Below are positions 22,945-30,464 of a stretch of 64,000 bases of DNA, piece by piece (the first letter of the stretch is position 1; every line of letters begins with the position of its first letter). The position numbers were made by a program, and so were the translations under genes. Source of the stretch: Sipunculus nudus (lineage: Eukaryota; Annelida; Sipuncula; Golfingiida; Sipunculidae); NCBI GenBank assembly GCA_026874595.1, contig CM049322.1, positions 33,746,340 through 33,810,339 of the forward strand, in the 5' to 3' direction. Below the pieces are notes generated by a model. It did not search any database. It was given only the letters and a program-made list of their open reading frames with translations, and was not told where the DNA came from.

Positions 22945-24210
22945 AATGCCACGATATTATTTGATACCAAAGCATATATCCAATATGGAAATAAATCAAA
23001 TACTTGATAAGGCAAACCGTTATACCGTTATGTAAGGCGTTTACATATGTGCAAACAAAACATTAAAAAAAAACTTCATAAATGCATATTATCATGCTTA
23101 CCACCACCAGTTCCTCCTTGGTCAGGTCTATACTCTGCCTTGCCAGTCTAAAAACAGTTGATTCAGCGTACAATACAGCACATTATTAGATATGGTATTA
23201 ACCAGCGGGTATTACTTTTAAAATAATGTATGTAAAAACCACAGTAATTATATAATTATGTACAATTTGCATTTGTTTTACCAGATAATACCGATATATA
23301 CAACAATACATGATCCGCGGTTATATATGTATCTAATTATTGCTAGGGGCACACGGGTGATATTTTTTCTGTATTAAGCTCTGCCAAAACAAATATATTT
23401 ATTGATCTAAAATTATATAAATATACAAGTCCCTCAATAGGGCATTTTTATAGGGTACTGGACTCCCGTGTAAAGATTTTGGGGATTCCTATGAGATTAT
23501 GGAGGGTCTAACGGGTCCTTTGCAAAAACTGAGGGTCTGCATAATATGAAAAAATAAAGACTCGGCACATTACTTAAGTTAAGTTTATTTTCATAAATAC
23601 TTATAACACCTGTTACAACTCATGTACATCATTTATATGAAATGACGCTCAGCTCATTATAAATCAAGTAAAATGTAACTATATTAAAATCACCAAAAAT
23701 GTTTGTAAAGTCCAAGTACACTCCATTGTTGAAAAAGTACAAGTCGCGAGACCAATACACAGCCCCGGATGAAAAATGAAAAAATAAAGAGTAGCTCAAT
23801 CGTTCATATTTCCCTAATAGTAACATGTTGTATAATTTAAGCCACTCTCATGTATATGGTTAACCAGAATGTTACTACATGCTATTGCACCATCTACGGT
23901 ATATATTTATAACATTTATTTATTAATCATGTTTTATGTACATTTTATGTATAACCATCAGTATGTTGTGTTGAATTATGACTAAACTATTGACCGAATG
24001 AACTTCTACAACCTGCTATTCAGTTATGTAATGTAATGGACTTGTTGTTGACACTTATGCTTTGTGCAAGTTCAGTTTTACAGTTGCTTGCTGTTTTGTG
24101 CGACGTATATCGTATATCACTATAAATGAATATTTTATTTCATGAATATTTCTCTCTTTAGTTGTGTTTAACTGATCGTTTGCAATAGCTAAGGCAAAGA
24201 AGAAACACAT
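12765..24210 (-). CDS. Two-domain C-type lectin-like gene, multi-exon
   Basis: A minus-strand split gene. Securely seen exons are 16910-16686 and 16547-16353 (CTLD 1) and 16188-15949 and 15579-15370 (CTLD 2), all phase 1 to phase 1. Downstream exons chain in phase: 15019-14951 and 14259-14191 (1-1), 13785-13725 (1-2), 13507-13199 (2-2), 13121-13081 (2-1) and terminal 12796-12765. Candidate 5' exons are 24210-24121 and 23147-23102 (exit phase 1). CTLDs are extracellular recognition folds; here the sugar-binding EPN or QPD and WND motifs are absent, so calcium-dependent sugar binding by the usual route is doubtful. The tail has one YYN motif but no clear ITAM or ITIM. No convincing transmembrane exon was found. 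The 5' assignment and membership in one transcript are inference. Confidence 0.65.
13081..13121 (-). CDS. Short tail exon (41 nt)
   Basis: Phase 2 in, phase 1 out; acceptor TTTTGTGTTTTTAG, donor GTAAAC. It encodes IPGNQGFSRRYQQ. The paralog 62871-62831 has the same length, both splice sites and a similar peptide (IRENPGFYRRYEQ). Confidence 0.6.
13199..13507 (-). CDS. Main tail exon (103 codons)
   Basis: 309 nt, phase 2 to phase 2; acceptor TATTGTTTATAG, donor GTAAAA. It starts YDPSKIYYN, then an acidic Glu/Pro/Gly-rich part (EPEAETSEPVGQDAGSGEP), then SDRIFTEENAEHLSDDYM, and a basic end (YKKSHDF, KDQPKK, SIRRYRREC). YYN fits the Grb2-type Y-x-N pattern and is kept in unit 3, but this is weak evidence for signalling. 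No domain recognised. Length, phases and most residues agree with the unit 3 copy. Confidence 0.7.
13725..13785 (-). CDS. Tail exon ASGISQRAV
   Basis: 61 nt, phase 1 in and phase 2 out; acceptor GACATGTGTCCACAG, donor GTGCGA. It encodes SGISQRAVKESLNLMIQHI. The phase change 1 to 2 is exactly what is needed to link the 69-nt exon to 13507-13199. The unit 3 paralog (63636-63577) has lost one base and the donor. Confidence 0.6.
14191..14259 (-). CDS. Stalk or tail exon, copy A
   Basis: 69 nt, phase 1 to phase 1; acceptor CACTAATCACAG. Same protein as copy B except ATTE for ATSE. The donor is C then GTTAGG against G then GTAAAG in copy B. Because both copies are symmetric, inclusion of either or both keeps frame. 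Confidence 0.55.
14312..14369 (-). other. Hydrophobic exon-like segment, copy A
   Basis: Duplicate of 15129-15072 with the same pyrimidine tract and CAGTAG acceptor; reads SCILCLLSLLIFNIHHS. The donor TTG then GTTATA is phase 2. Splicing from it to 13507 would create a TGA, so this copy is less usable than copy B. Confidence 0.25.
14951..15019 (-). CDS. Stalk or tail exon, copy B
   Basis: 69 nt, phase 1 to phase 1; acceptor CACTACTCACAG, donor GTAAAG. It encodes SDISTSSEKNFENTATSETL then TV: Ser/Thr and Glu rich, as in a stalk. The duplicate 760 bp away is also open with the same length and phases, which supports a real exon. Confidence 0.6.
15072..15129 (-). other. Hydrophobic exon-like segment, copy B
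   Basis: A strong pyrimidine tract and a CAGTAG double acceptor (CTTTGCTCTTGCTTTGCAG) are followed in phase 1 by GSCILCVLSLLIFNIHHS. That is about 16 hydrophobic residues, short for a membrane helix. The only exit donor (AA then GTTATA) is phase 2 and does not fit the next exon 15019-14951, though it would fit 13507-13199. It could be an alternative membrane exon or chance. Confidence 0.3.
15370..15579 (-). CDS. CTLD 2, second-half exon
   Basis: 210 nt, phase 1 to phase 1; acceptor GATTTTACTGTAG, donor GTATAT. It contains YSFWDTDPPTSDYAKECIVA, NNIVWQPLSC and VDVLC, the cysteines of the CTLD second half (EC, SC, LC). The residues usually reading WND before the penultimate cysteine are WQP, and EPN or QPD is absent. 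After the last cysteine comes a short hydrophilic run ending KSTQR, which would lead into the stalk. Confidence 0.8.
15580..15948. other. Intron with ATT-rich tract
   Basis: Intron between the two halves of CTLD 2. Includes an ATT/AAT-rich tract at 15818-15900. Confidence 0.7.
15949..16188 (-). CDS. CTLD 2, first-half exon
   Basis: 240 nt, phase 1 to phase 1; acceptor TTATTATTTCAG, donor GTAATA. The clearest CTLD exon: INWLHIGNVIYSVHHSKTDW, then WTARAACKTWDGELAVIPD, then ITRHLKNM and LLWVGAY. The leading IYSV strand, the WWTARAAC helix, the GELAVI strand and the WVGA strand are all in canonical order and spacing. Joining to the next exon restores a Glu codon. Confidence 0.85.
16353..16547 (-). 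CDS. CTLD 1, second-half exon
   Basis: 195 nt, phase 1 to phase 1. The donor is GTAAGG, a strong site. The acceptor ATAGAGAG before CCATGCG is the only AG that keeps frame, and it is weak. The second-half pattern shows as LNYCTVISV, KGCVTISG and GYLCSHN. Six cysteines (NYC, VIC, KGC, GCHC, YLC) exceed the usual count, so an extra disulfide is possible. There is no WND motif. Confidence 0.65.
16686..16910 (-). CDS. CTLD 1, first-half exon
   Basis: 225 nt, phase 1 to phase 1. The acceptor is CTTTCTAACAG and the donor GTATGT. The protein has the CTLD first-half pattern: TWVQAYNFCGNLSE (W..A...C helix region), LPAYATPEEYHRLLGSM, SVWLNFTLG and WINGEDF, which matches the usual W-x-D/N-G strand. 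Four N-x-S/T sequons (NMT, NLS, NLT, NFT) suggest an extracellular glycosylated domain. The N-terminal Tyr-containing strand of a long-form CTLD is missing or in another exon. Confidence 0.75.
16911..17555. other. Intergenic or intronic, nothing seen
   Basis: AT-rich, no further CTLD half exon found between CTLD 1 and the decayed exon. Confidence 0.5.
17556..17703 (-). pseudogene. Decayed CTLD second-half exon
   Basis: After a possible acceptor (GTACACAAG) the minus strand reads YALENEQC in one frame. One base short, it continues in another frame as AISLAKDKS and YFSWNLIDQECNASVLYV. This is the order of a CTLD second half (ENEQC start, W..xxxxC, LYV end), but it needs a one-base deletion to explain, the final Cys is Pro, and the donor (GTAGTA) is out of phase. 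It lies just 5' of CTLD 1, so the gene may once have had a third domain. Confidence 0.45.
18003..18094 (-). pseudogene. Possible decayed exon
   Basis: Flanked by a strong acceptor (TTTAATTTTTTACCAG) and donor (AAAAAG then GTGAGT). In the phase-2 frame it reads HYPTVYSTYQYNNQG, then a stop, then SIPILKRMLDKK. No family recognised. The paired splice sites on the gene strand are the only reason to list it; the stop argues it is dead or chance. Confidence 0.25.
18740..18900. repeat. TTCGCGAA / AAACCTCGGG repeat remnant
   Basis: Contains TTAATTCGCGGGGG, TATTTTCGCGAATGAGAC and AAATATGAAACCTCGGG; the copy is at 20070-20230. Such CGCGAA and GAAACCTCG words are typical of a dispersed bivalve repeat in my memory. 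A G11 run is at 18800-18810, reduced to GG in the second copy. Confidence 0.45.
20295..20530. mobile_element. Insertion in second block C copy
   Basis: Present only in the second block C copy (the first copy reads straight from TTTTTTAATCATG to TATAAAGTCTGAT). It carries AAATGAAACCCTCGC, TCGCAAAATTTCAGGCTCGC and GAATATGAAGCCAACAAC, related to the TTCGCGAA remnant 200 bp upstream, so probably a MITE-like insertion or the retained other half of that element. Confidence 0.45.
20771..21415. other. No gene seen
   Basis: AT-rich sequence without paralog in the window and without exon-like structure. Confidence 0.5.
21418..21464. repeat. (TA)n(GA)n microsatellite
   Basis: TA tract followed by GA tract; on the minus strand it trails the tRNA-like segment, as a SINE tail would. 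Confidence 0.85.
21462..21520 (-). repeat. tRNA-like SINE head
   Basis: On the minus strand GTAGCTCAATGGTTAAAGC resembles a tRNA 5' half with an A box and is followed by CAGCCGACTGGAATTCG, like an anticodon arm. A degraded B box follows (GGGTATGATCTC). No 3' acceptor stem. Probably a SINE or tRNA pseudogene rather than a tRNA gene. Confidence 0.4.
21690..21873 (-). mobile_element. Pogo/Tigger-like MITE, 184 bp
   Basis: Ends GAAACCTCGTTGTGTCGAA and TTCGACACAACGAGGTTTCA then CTG, with TA after the right end. Same length as, and reverse complement of, the elements at 25034 and 26457. The CAGTGAAACCTCG end resembles pogo-superfamily termini (from memory). Confidence 0.75.
22079..22222. repeat. 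Minisatellite, 20-bp unit
   Basis: Six to seven degenerate units of the form GACTAGCGGAATTGAACCCC (GACTGGCGGAACCGGACCCT, AACTAGCGGCACTAGACCCC and so on). GC-rich in an AT-rich setting; not seen in other units. Frames across it on both strands are artefacts of the repeat. Confidence 0.75.
22223..23100. other. No gene seen; A-rich and (TA)n tracts
   Basis: AAAAC-rich stretch at 22615-22655 and a CA then TA microsatellite at 22886-22940. Otherwise featureless. Confidence 0.5.
23102..23147 (-). CDS. Candidate linker exon
   Basis: 46 nt with a good acceptor (CAACTGTTTTTAG) and strong donor (GTAAGC). Read in phase 0 it encodes TGKAEYRPDQGGTGG and exits in phase 1, which would join directly to the phase-1 CTLD exon at 16910. 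A phase-2 reading is also open. No paralog in the window to test it. Linking it to the CTLD gene is inference over a 6-kb intron. Confidence 0.4.
23148..24120. other. No gene seen
   Basis: AT-rich. From about 23730 onward it is paralogous to 44545 and 48340 (GAGACCAATACACAG). Nothing else supported. Confidence 0.5.
24121..24210 (-). CDS. Candidate signal-peptide exon
   Basis: A strong acceptor (CTGTTTTTTATCCTTACAG) is followed immediately by ATG and 30 codons: MCFFFALAIANDQLNTTKER then NIHEIKYSFI. The first ten residues look like a signal peptide core. A phase-0 donor (GTGATA) ends it, matching phase 0 of the linker exon at 23147. Without splicing the frame would stop 21 codons later, so a 51-residue secreted peptide is the alternative. 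In unit 2 about 315 bp including this exon are deleted (junction near 44904). Confidence 0.4.
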
Positions 24211-24796
24211 CTGTAAGGATAAAAAACAGTCATCAGAATAATCGATTGAATGCCACCCCACTAACAAGTGTGTCTGTGACAGAGAGGGAAAAATCGAAAG
24301 TATGAAAAGCCGGATTCTATATGAATTCTTCGGTAAAGCATTATAGCGCACGTGTTTATTGACCAAGAAAATTGTTCAATGTTAGTGAAACATGGTCATC
24401 GTAACGCAGGTAAGGTACAGATATCTTGAGTCAGAAGCCGTGCCATAGGATTGCACCTGTTCGTGTACATGACTCTGATTTTACGCCTGTCCTTAATAAA
24501 TAAATGTCTGAAACCACCACAATGTAAGACATATTCTATTTGCATATTAGACATAAATGATGGCTGTATTTTTTCTTCCGCGTATTAAAAAAAAAATGTT
24601 AACAAGTTATTGGAGAAGGATGTGAGCATAACCGCTGTTTCACGCACAAAGGATAGTTCCTTGGTGATATAATAACAGCCTAAGCTCCAGAAGATGCGAC
24701 ACACACTGATTTTTGGTGACACCTGGATACAACAAAACATGATAGGATGCGGGTGGTACCGCCAGATCTTGCAGTCAAGGAAATAGAAATGGAACT

Positions 24797-25006
24797 CCGC
24801 TTGCGACCCGGGTTCGATCCCAGGCGTTGCTATGAGAGTGAGTTGTAGTTGCCCGTCCAGGCCCGGTGGTTTTCTCCGGGTACTCCGGTTTCCTCCACCT
24901 CTGCCGACTACCGAACGCCATCACCGGAGCCATGGAGAGTGCCTCGATTAGTTATTATAAATATTTGTACAATCCATGTAAAATAAATAAGTTTATATAT
25001 TTATAT
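24797..25006 (+). mobile_element. tRNA-derived SINE, 5' truncated (copy 1)
   Basis: Starts near a B box (GGGTTCGATCCCAGG). Its body contains GGTTTTCTCCGGGTACTCCG then GTTTCCTCCACC, a conserved SINE core of the Deu/Nin-DC type as I recall. It ends in AT-rich sequence and is flanked by AACT (24793-24796, 25007-25010). The unit 2 paralog at 49200 has one AACT and no insert. Confidence 0.75.
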
Positions 25007-25033
25007 AACTATATAGCTGATACTTAGATATTA

Positions 25034-25217
25034 CAGTGAAAGCTCGTTGTGTCGAACTCGCTTAAGTCGAATATCCCGCTTATGTCGAAGTTTCAGACTT
25101 GATATTCCGGACAGCTCAAGTTAATTTATAACCAAATAAAACCCGCTTGTGTCGAACCTCGGATGTGTCGAAGTTTTCTGGGGGTCAATTCGACTTCAAC
25201 ACAAGGAGGTTTCACTG
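25034..25217 (+). mobile_element. Pogo/Tigger-like MITE, 184 bp (copy 1)
   Basis: Begins CAGTGAAAGCTCGTTGTGTC and ends GGAGGTTTCACTG, with TA on both sides (25032-25033, 25218-25219). Inverted ends pair for about 25 bp. The unit 2 paralog (GATACTTAGATAATCATAGG at 49210) lacks it. No coding capacity. Confidence 0.85.
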
Positions 25218-26219
25218 TAATTGAATATGACTGTATTAAAATTGTGTCAATCGGGCATTGGACTATACCATATCCCGATCTGGATATGTTCCAGCCTAAA
25301 TCGTTACCAGGAATACCAATAAAATCCAAACCCCGTCGTCCACAATGCACCATGGCTGGGAGGAACTATCCTGTTGAACTTTTTAGCGCCACATTACAGT
25401 CACTTCAATCCAAAATTGCAATACCCTACCTTTTTTCACAATGTGTAATGCCGTTTAATATAGAAAAAACACACTTCTAAACACACTTAGTATGCAAGCA
25501 AACTACATGTTTTGTGATGATATAAATAAATATATGCAGTTATGATCCTGTCGACATATAGGTACAGTAGCTGAACATTGCAACGATTTCTGACAAAATT
25601 ACTGTGTTGTTCAAAATAATTAAAGGAACTGGTATGTGCACTCGGGAAGACTATTTTTTAATCATGAAATGGGGATACTACAGATAAGGATACGAAATGA
25701 ATGGATAGAGTTAAATTTAATTTTGAGCTATAAGCAACAAACTGTACAACATACAATCCAAGGTTGCTCTCATCGATGTTGAAGCTGCCCACAAAGAGTA
25801 ATAAATAGCTTTTTTAGTCATAATGTTACTTTTCAAATCATTCCACTTACGCAAGAAAAAATAAACGCTTTAGCTTTTCGAAAAGGCTATGGAAAGTAGG
25901 ATTATTGAAATGGTACCCACTGGACAGATTGTTTTTGTTTAATATAATGTTTTCCGTTCTGTGTTAAATTAAGATTTAGCATGCACAACCGAATATTGAA
26001 CGAGTAATTTGTATAATTATGTAAACATCAAAGGGCTCAAAGTTTCAATCAGGTAAGTGCAAGCAGATTGAGGCTATAGTTCCTTGGTGATATAATAACA
26101 GCCTAAGCTCCAGAAGATGCGACACACACTGATTTTTGGTGACACCTGGATACAACAAAACATGATAGGATGCGGGTGGTACCGCCAGATCTTGCAGTCA
26201 AGGAAATAGAAATGGAACT

Positions 26220-26429
26220 CCGCTTGCGACCCGGGTTCGATCCCAGGCGTTGCTATGAGAGTGAGTTGTAGTTGCCCGTCCAGGCCCGGTGGTTTTCTCC
26301 GGGTACTCCGGTTTCCTCCACCTCTGCCGACTACCGAACGCCATCACCGGAGCCATGGAGAGTGCCTCGATTAGTTATTATAAATATTTGTACAATCCAT
26401 GTAAAATAAATAAGTTTATATATTTATAT
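26220..26429 (+). mobile_element. tRNA-derived SINE (copy 2, by tandem duplication)
   Basis: Identical to 24797-25006, carried by the 1.42-kb duplication rather than by a second transposition. Confidence 0.75.
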
Positions 26430-26456
26430 AACTATATAGCTGATACTTAGATATTA

Positions 26457-26640
26457 CAGTGAAAGCTCGTTGTGTCGAACTCGCTTAAGTCGAATATCCC
26501 GCTTATGTCGAAGTTTCAGACTTGATATTCCGGACAGCTCAAGTTAATTTATAACCAAATAAAACCCGCTTGTGTCGAACCTCGGATGTGTCGAAGTTTT
26601 CTGGGGGTCAATTCGACTTCAACACAAGGAGGTTTCACTG
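26457..26640 (+). mobile_element. Pogo/Tigger-like MITE (copy 2, by tandem duplication)
   Basis: Identical to 25034-25217, with the same TA flanks. Confidence 0.85.
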
Positions 26641-27287
26641 TAATTGAATATGACTGTATTAAAATTGTGTCAAATTGTGTCACTTCTAAACACACTTAGT
26701 ATGCAAGCAAACTACATGTTTTGTGATGATATAAATAAATATATGCAGTTATGATCCTGTCGACATATAGGTACAGTAGCTGAACATTGCAACGATTTCT
26801 GACAAAATTACTGTGTTGTTCAAAATAATTAAAGGAACTGGTATGTGCACTCGGGAAGACTATTTTTTAATCATGAAATGGGGATACTACAGATAAGGAT
26901 ACGAAATGAATGGATAGAGTTAAATTTAATTTTGAGCTATAAGCAACAAACTGTACAACATACAATCCAAGGTTGCTCTCATCGATGTTGAAGCTGCCCA
27001 CAAAGAGTAATAAATAGCTTTTTTAGTCATAATGTTACTTTTCAAATCATTCCACTTACGCAAGAAAAAATAAACGCTTTAGCTTTTCGAAAAGGCTATG
27101 GAAAGTAGGATTATTGAAATGGTACCCACTGGACAGATTGTTTTTGTTTAATATAATGTTTTCCGTTCTGTGTTAAATTAAGATTTAGCATGCACAACCG
27201 AATATTGAACGAGTAATTTGTATAATTATGTAAACATCAAAGGGCTCAAAGTTTCAATCAGGTAAGTGCAAGCAGATTGAGGCTATA

Positions 27288-28138
27288 CGTTGCACAATGC
27301 TTTATTTTATAATTATCAAATAACATACACGGTTTTGCATAGAGGGTTGTTGACATTGACAGAAGACAACACTATCAGTGTTATACATGTTTATATAACC
27401 ATTAGACTGTTGATGTTTCACATGCAAATAGGCTCTGGTAAGGTCTCCCTGCAAAATAACAATTTGCTTACTGTAACCTGTGGCCTATAGCCATATATGT
27501 CATATGATCTGTAGCAGTGTGGCAGATTAAGCTTAGCCTAAGGGTGTTTTGGTCATTTATATAAGAGATACCATTTTTTTATGAAATTACGTTTAAATTA
27601 ATTTTACATAACAGGACAAAATATCATAAAAATGCATGTTAATCAGTCGTCTGTATCAGATAATAAAATTATTTGTTTATATAGAGGAACATTTAGAGGT
27701 AAGTATCGGAGTTAATGTTACCATTAATATAAAAGCATTTAAAATGCCTCATAGAAGACTCTTGTTGGTACACTTTTTAATAAATTATATTATCAGTATT
27801 AATGTAGTTGTTATAGCACTGGAGTAGACTTGCCACAAAATATTTAAATCTGTGCTGTAAATTAGATGCTACATCCTCTGCAATTTTTGCTAGAACAGAA
27901 AACATTTTCCTGAAGGTTCTCACCTACTTCAAAACACTTCTAACGCACATATCTAATATTGGAAACCATGTTAGAGATTACATAACTCCAGTTATATAAA
28001 CATAGGTTTGAAAAAAAATACCTTAAATTATTATAATATTTCAATTTTATTTGTTATTCTCTGTGCGTATATAGTTGTCGGAAAAGAAAAAAAAGAAAAA
28101 ACAACCTGTCATATTCTCAAATTCAAAGAAAAACATAC
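27288..28138. other. Block B, no secure gene
   Basis: Partly paralogous to 49870-50412. Plus-strand AGAGGTAAGTATCGG near 27695 is a consensus donor kept in unit 2 (49950), but no matching upstream exon boundary could be set. Confidence 0.35.
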
Positions 28139-28213
28139 CTTTGATACATTTGTGGACGCAAAGTTCCGAAAAGTGTAAGTGGCAAACAATGGAGTACAAC
28201 TTTCTATGAACTT
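28139..28213 (-). CDS. Conserved Cys-rich exon, unit 1
   Basis: 75 nt, phase 1 to phase 1, donor GTATGT, acceptor AAAGAG. It encodes VHRKLYSIVCHLHFSELC then VHKCIK. Length, both splice sites and frame are preserved in the unit 2 copy although residues differ, including Cys gains and losses. No family recognised. It is on the same strand as the CTLD gene and about 4 kb upstream of the signal-peptide candidate. Confidence 0.4.
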
Positions 28214-29400
28214 CTCTTTATACTTAATTGCACGAAAATAAATGACTTAGATACATAACATAACCCCCGTTTTATTTAAATGACTGTACCAGCATAAGAA
28301 AAGATAAAGCGATAACGGGAATAAGTTATGTACAGCATTTAAAAGAATAATCATATAACAACTCTTCGGTTGGTCCAGTCTTAATATATGTAATTTATCT
28401 TTATTATTAGCAGAGGAAAGTGGCTATAATTTGGTCTTTGTTTTTAACTGCAGGGAATGTTTTCACAATACATGCATTTCTGTAGAAGTATATTTGATTA
28501 TGTTAGACAAAAACCCTCATTCGGATTCATCATGAACCTGATGGTTTGCTAGATGGAACTTTACATCATTCTTCTCCAACTGCCGCTTTAGCGTTGCACG
28601 CCATGTTCTTTTTTATTTACCGCCACGCTAAAATGTTACAACCATGTCTTTAATCAATCCAAGGCTATTATTACCTAATTTCAGTTGCAGTGCTAGGGAA
28701 CAGCCCAACACATGTTCCCCTGGCTAAGCATCGTAATATAATACCCAAACACAGCCTTTAATGGTTCTCTCTTTAGTCATTATGGGGTACATTTATGAAA
28801 GGATTAATCCTAATAGAAATTCCTTTATTTAAATTCGTACCCAGAATATACTGTGAACTCGCGGATCCGCCGTTTTTTTTAAACATGCCTTTACCGGGGC
28901 CAAGCCATGTATTACATTTAATATACCAAAACGCATATGGATTATATTTTAGATTTATTTTTTAATAACGTATGTCTTTTTTTTGTAATATTAGTAATAA
29001 AACTGTGTATGAATGATTCAGTTTACATTTTTTATTGGAAAGCTGGAGAGTGTTGTTGATTTCCGGCCAACCTAGTGACAGTACTGTGCACATGTTTTAT
29101 CACAGAACCTATCATCACATTAAACATTTGTTTCAACCTCAAACATATAATAAAAGCGTTTATGATATGATTGTGCACAGTTAATGGTATATATCTTTAT
29201 CAGATATGTATCACTTGCATATTACAATATAAATAATAAACAAGGGAATAAAAAATACAGGATATCCTTGAGTTCATAACATCGAGCTAGCTAAAGATTT
29301 GTATCAACTACAAATTTAAATATCTTAATTATATCTATAATGAAATTAATAAATTAAGGGCTTTTGTTGAGTGTTTTATAGTTTATATATGTATATATTT
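28214..29400. other. Block B, no gene seen
   Basis: Paralogous to 50490-51680. AT-rich with short GC-richer blocks (28550-28750); no conserved open frame. Confidence 0.5.
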
Positions 29401-29407
29401 ATATATA

Positions 29408-29541
29408 GTAATAAGTGGTATAGCCGTGTTAGTCTGTAGTTGAAGCGAAAGTTAAAATACACAGTGACGCCTTTTAGATAGACTAACTAGTTTTGTTAAC
29501 ACACGAACTTTCGAAGTACAAAGATTTCTTCGTCAGGAAAT
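29408..29541 (-). mobile_element. Penelope-like fragment with hammerhead-like motif
   Basis: On the minus strand CTGACGA (29536-29530), a short AAG/CTT stem, CGAAA (29513-29509) and then GTTCGTGTG, ending far downstream at GACTAACACGGCTATACCAC. This layout (CUGANGA, stem II, GAAA, AGACTAACACGGCTA-type end) matches the repeat I recall as hammerhead-bearing Penelope-like retroelement ends. Stem III is weak, so catalysis is uncertain. Absent from the unit 2 paralog, which reads AAATTATATCGAGTGCAG without it (52374). Confidence 0.5.
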
Positions 29542-29735
29542 TATATCGAGTGCAGTACTCGGTTATAAAGACTAGATGTGTTGTTTTTGCAGAAAATGAA
29601 CCAGTCAATAACAGAAACAAATTGAAACGGACATGACGTTTCCATAATAATATAATTAACGAAATTTATAGTATGAGTAATTTTGGAAAAAAATCAATAA
29701 GAGCACCATTTATGTCGAGAGCAAGAAATTAATCC

Positions 29736-29915
29736 ATGTGTGGAACGGACACATCTTTGTTAGCCGCATTAAACGGGGCAGGTATAAGGGTAATATCCCA
29801 TTATCTCCTCTCTCTTGTGGGGGAGGATGTGTCTACCAGCATCGCTACATGGACCTGGGCTTTGCTTATATTCATTTGTGACATAGATACAGATGTTAAC
29901 CAGAACTCAGAATAA
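29736..29915 (+). CDS. Short reading frame conserved in units 1 and 2
   Basis: 59 codons from ATG: MCGTDTSLLAALNGAGIRVI, then a hydrophilic part, then ATWTWALLIFIC and VNQNSE. The unit 2 copy (52569-52757) is open over the same region without any indel despite about 20 substitutions. Many of these change residues, so strong constraint is not shown. No family recognised. It may be one exon of a larger gene or a chance frame. Confidence 0.3.
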   Translation: MCGTDTSLLAALNGAGIRVISHYLLSLVGEDVSTSIATWTWALLIFICDIDTDVNQNSE

Positions 29916-30344
29916 TTCGACTAAAGCTATACAAGGCTTTGGGAGTTCATGTGTAGGTTGTGAGGGGTGTATTCGGTAAGTGTGAGTGCACTAATATGTA
30001 AACTTCAACTAAAATTCTCTGACGTGTCATAAATTTCCCCTTATAAAATTGTGCACTGACACATGGGTGCCCTGTCGTTAGCCTGTGTTGCAGTTCTAGT
30101 TGAGTGAACGCTTATTGTAATTCGGCCGCCTGCGCATATAACCACAGACCACCTGAGACCAAACGCTCAGATCAGTAGTTTTTTGGTCACCAGTCCAGAC
30201 ATGAGGAAACACGACATTGTATAAATGGTTTAAATTACGTATCGAAATTAATGGATATTAATAGGGCCATCGAGCACTTTTATTATTGCTCACGTATTTT
30301 TCCCTACATCTTATGAATATTCAGCACCTATCACCAGGGTCCAG

Positions 30345-30464
30345 TATAAATCGGCTTGTAAAGCTGGGTCAGGCACACACTTCCCACGACAACCAGTGTG
30401 AAAGGATCCCTTGCGGAAGCAGATCTTCTAGTGTCATCGAAAAGGCTGGGGTTGAAGACCCGTA
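30345..30464 (+). promoter_or_regulatory. Core promoter and first exon candidate, unit 1
   Basis: AGTATAAATCGG at 30349-30360 is a good TATA box. About 30 bp downstream begins CACACTTCCCACGACAACC, and the segment ends at a consensus donor, GACCC then GTAAGT. The exon has no ATG and would be 5' untranslated. Unit 2 keeps TATA box, spacing and donor (53142-53258). An LTR-type promoter is the alternative. No downstream coding exon was identified. Confidence 0.4.

Larger units (their letters stand above)
24655..27287. repeat. Recent 1.42-kb tandem duplication
   Basis: Copies 24655-26077 and 26078-27287 appear base-identical apart from one deletion in the second. The start TAGTTCCTTGGTG is at 24654 and 26077, giving a period of 1423. 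Both contain the SINE and the MITE, so the duplication postdates them. Unit 2 (from about 49068) is single copy. Confidence 0.9.

Noticed and set aside
25126-25480. Frames on both strands across the MITE
   Set aside because: Composed of MITE terminal sequence and flank; the second tandem copy is deleted there.
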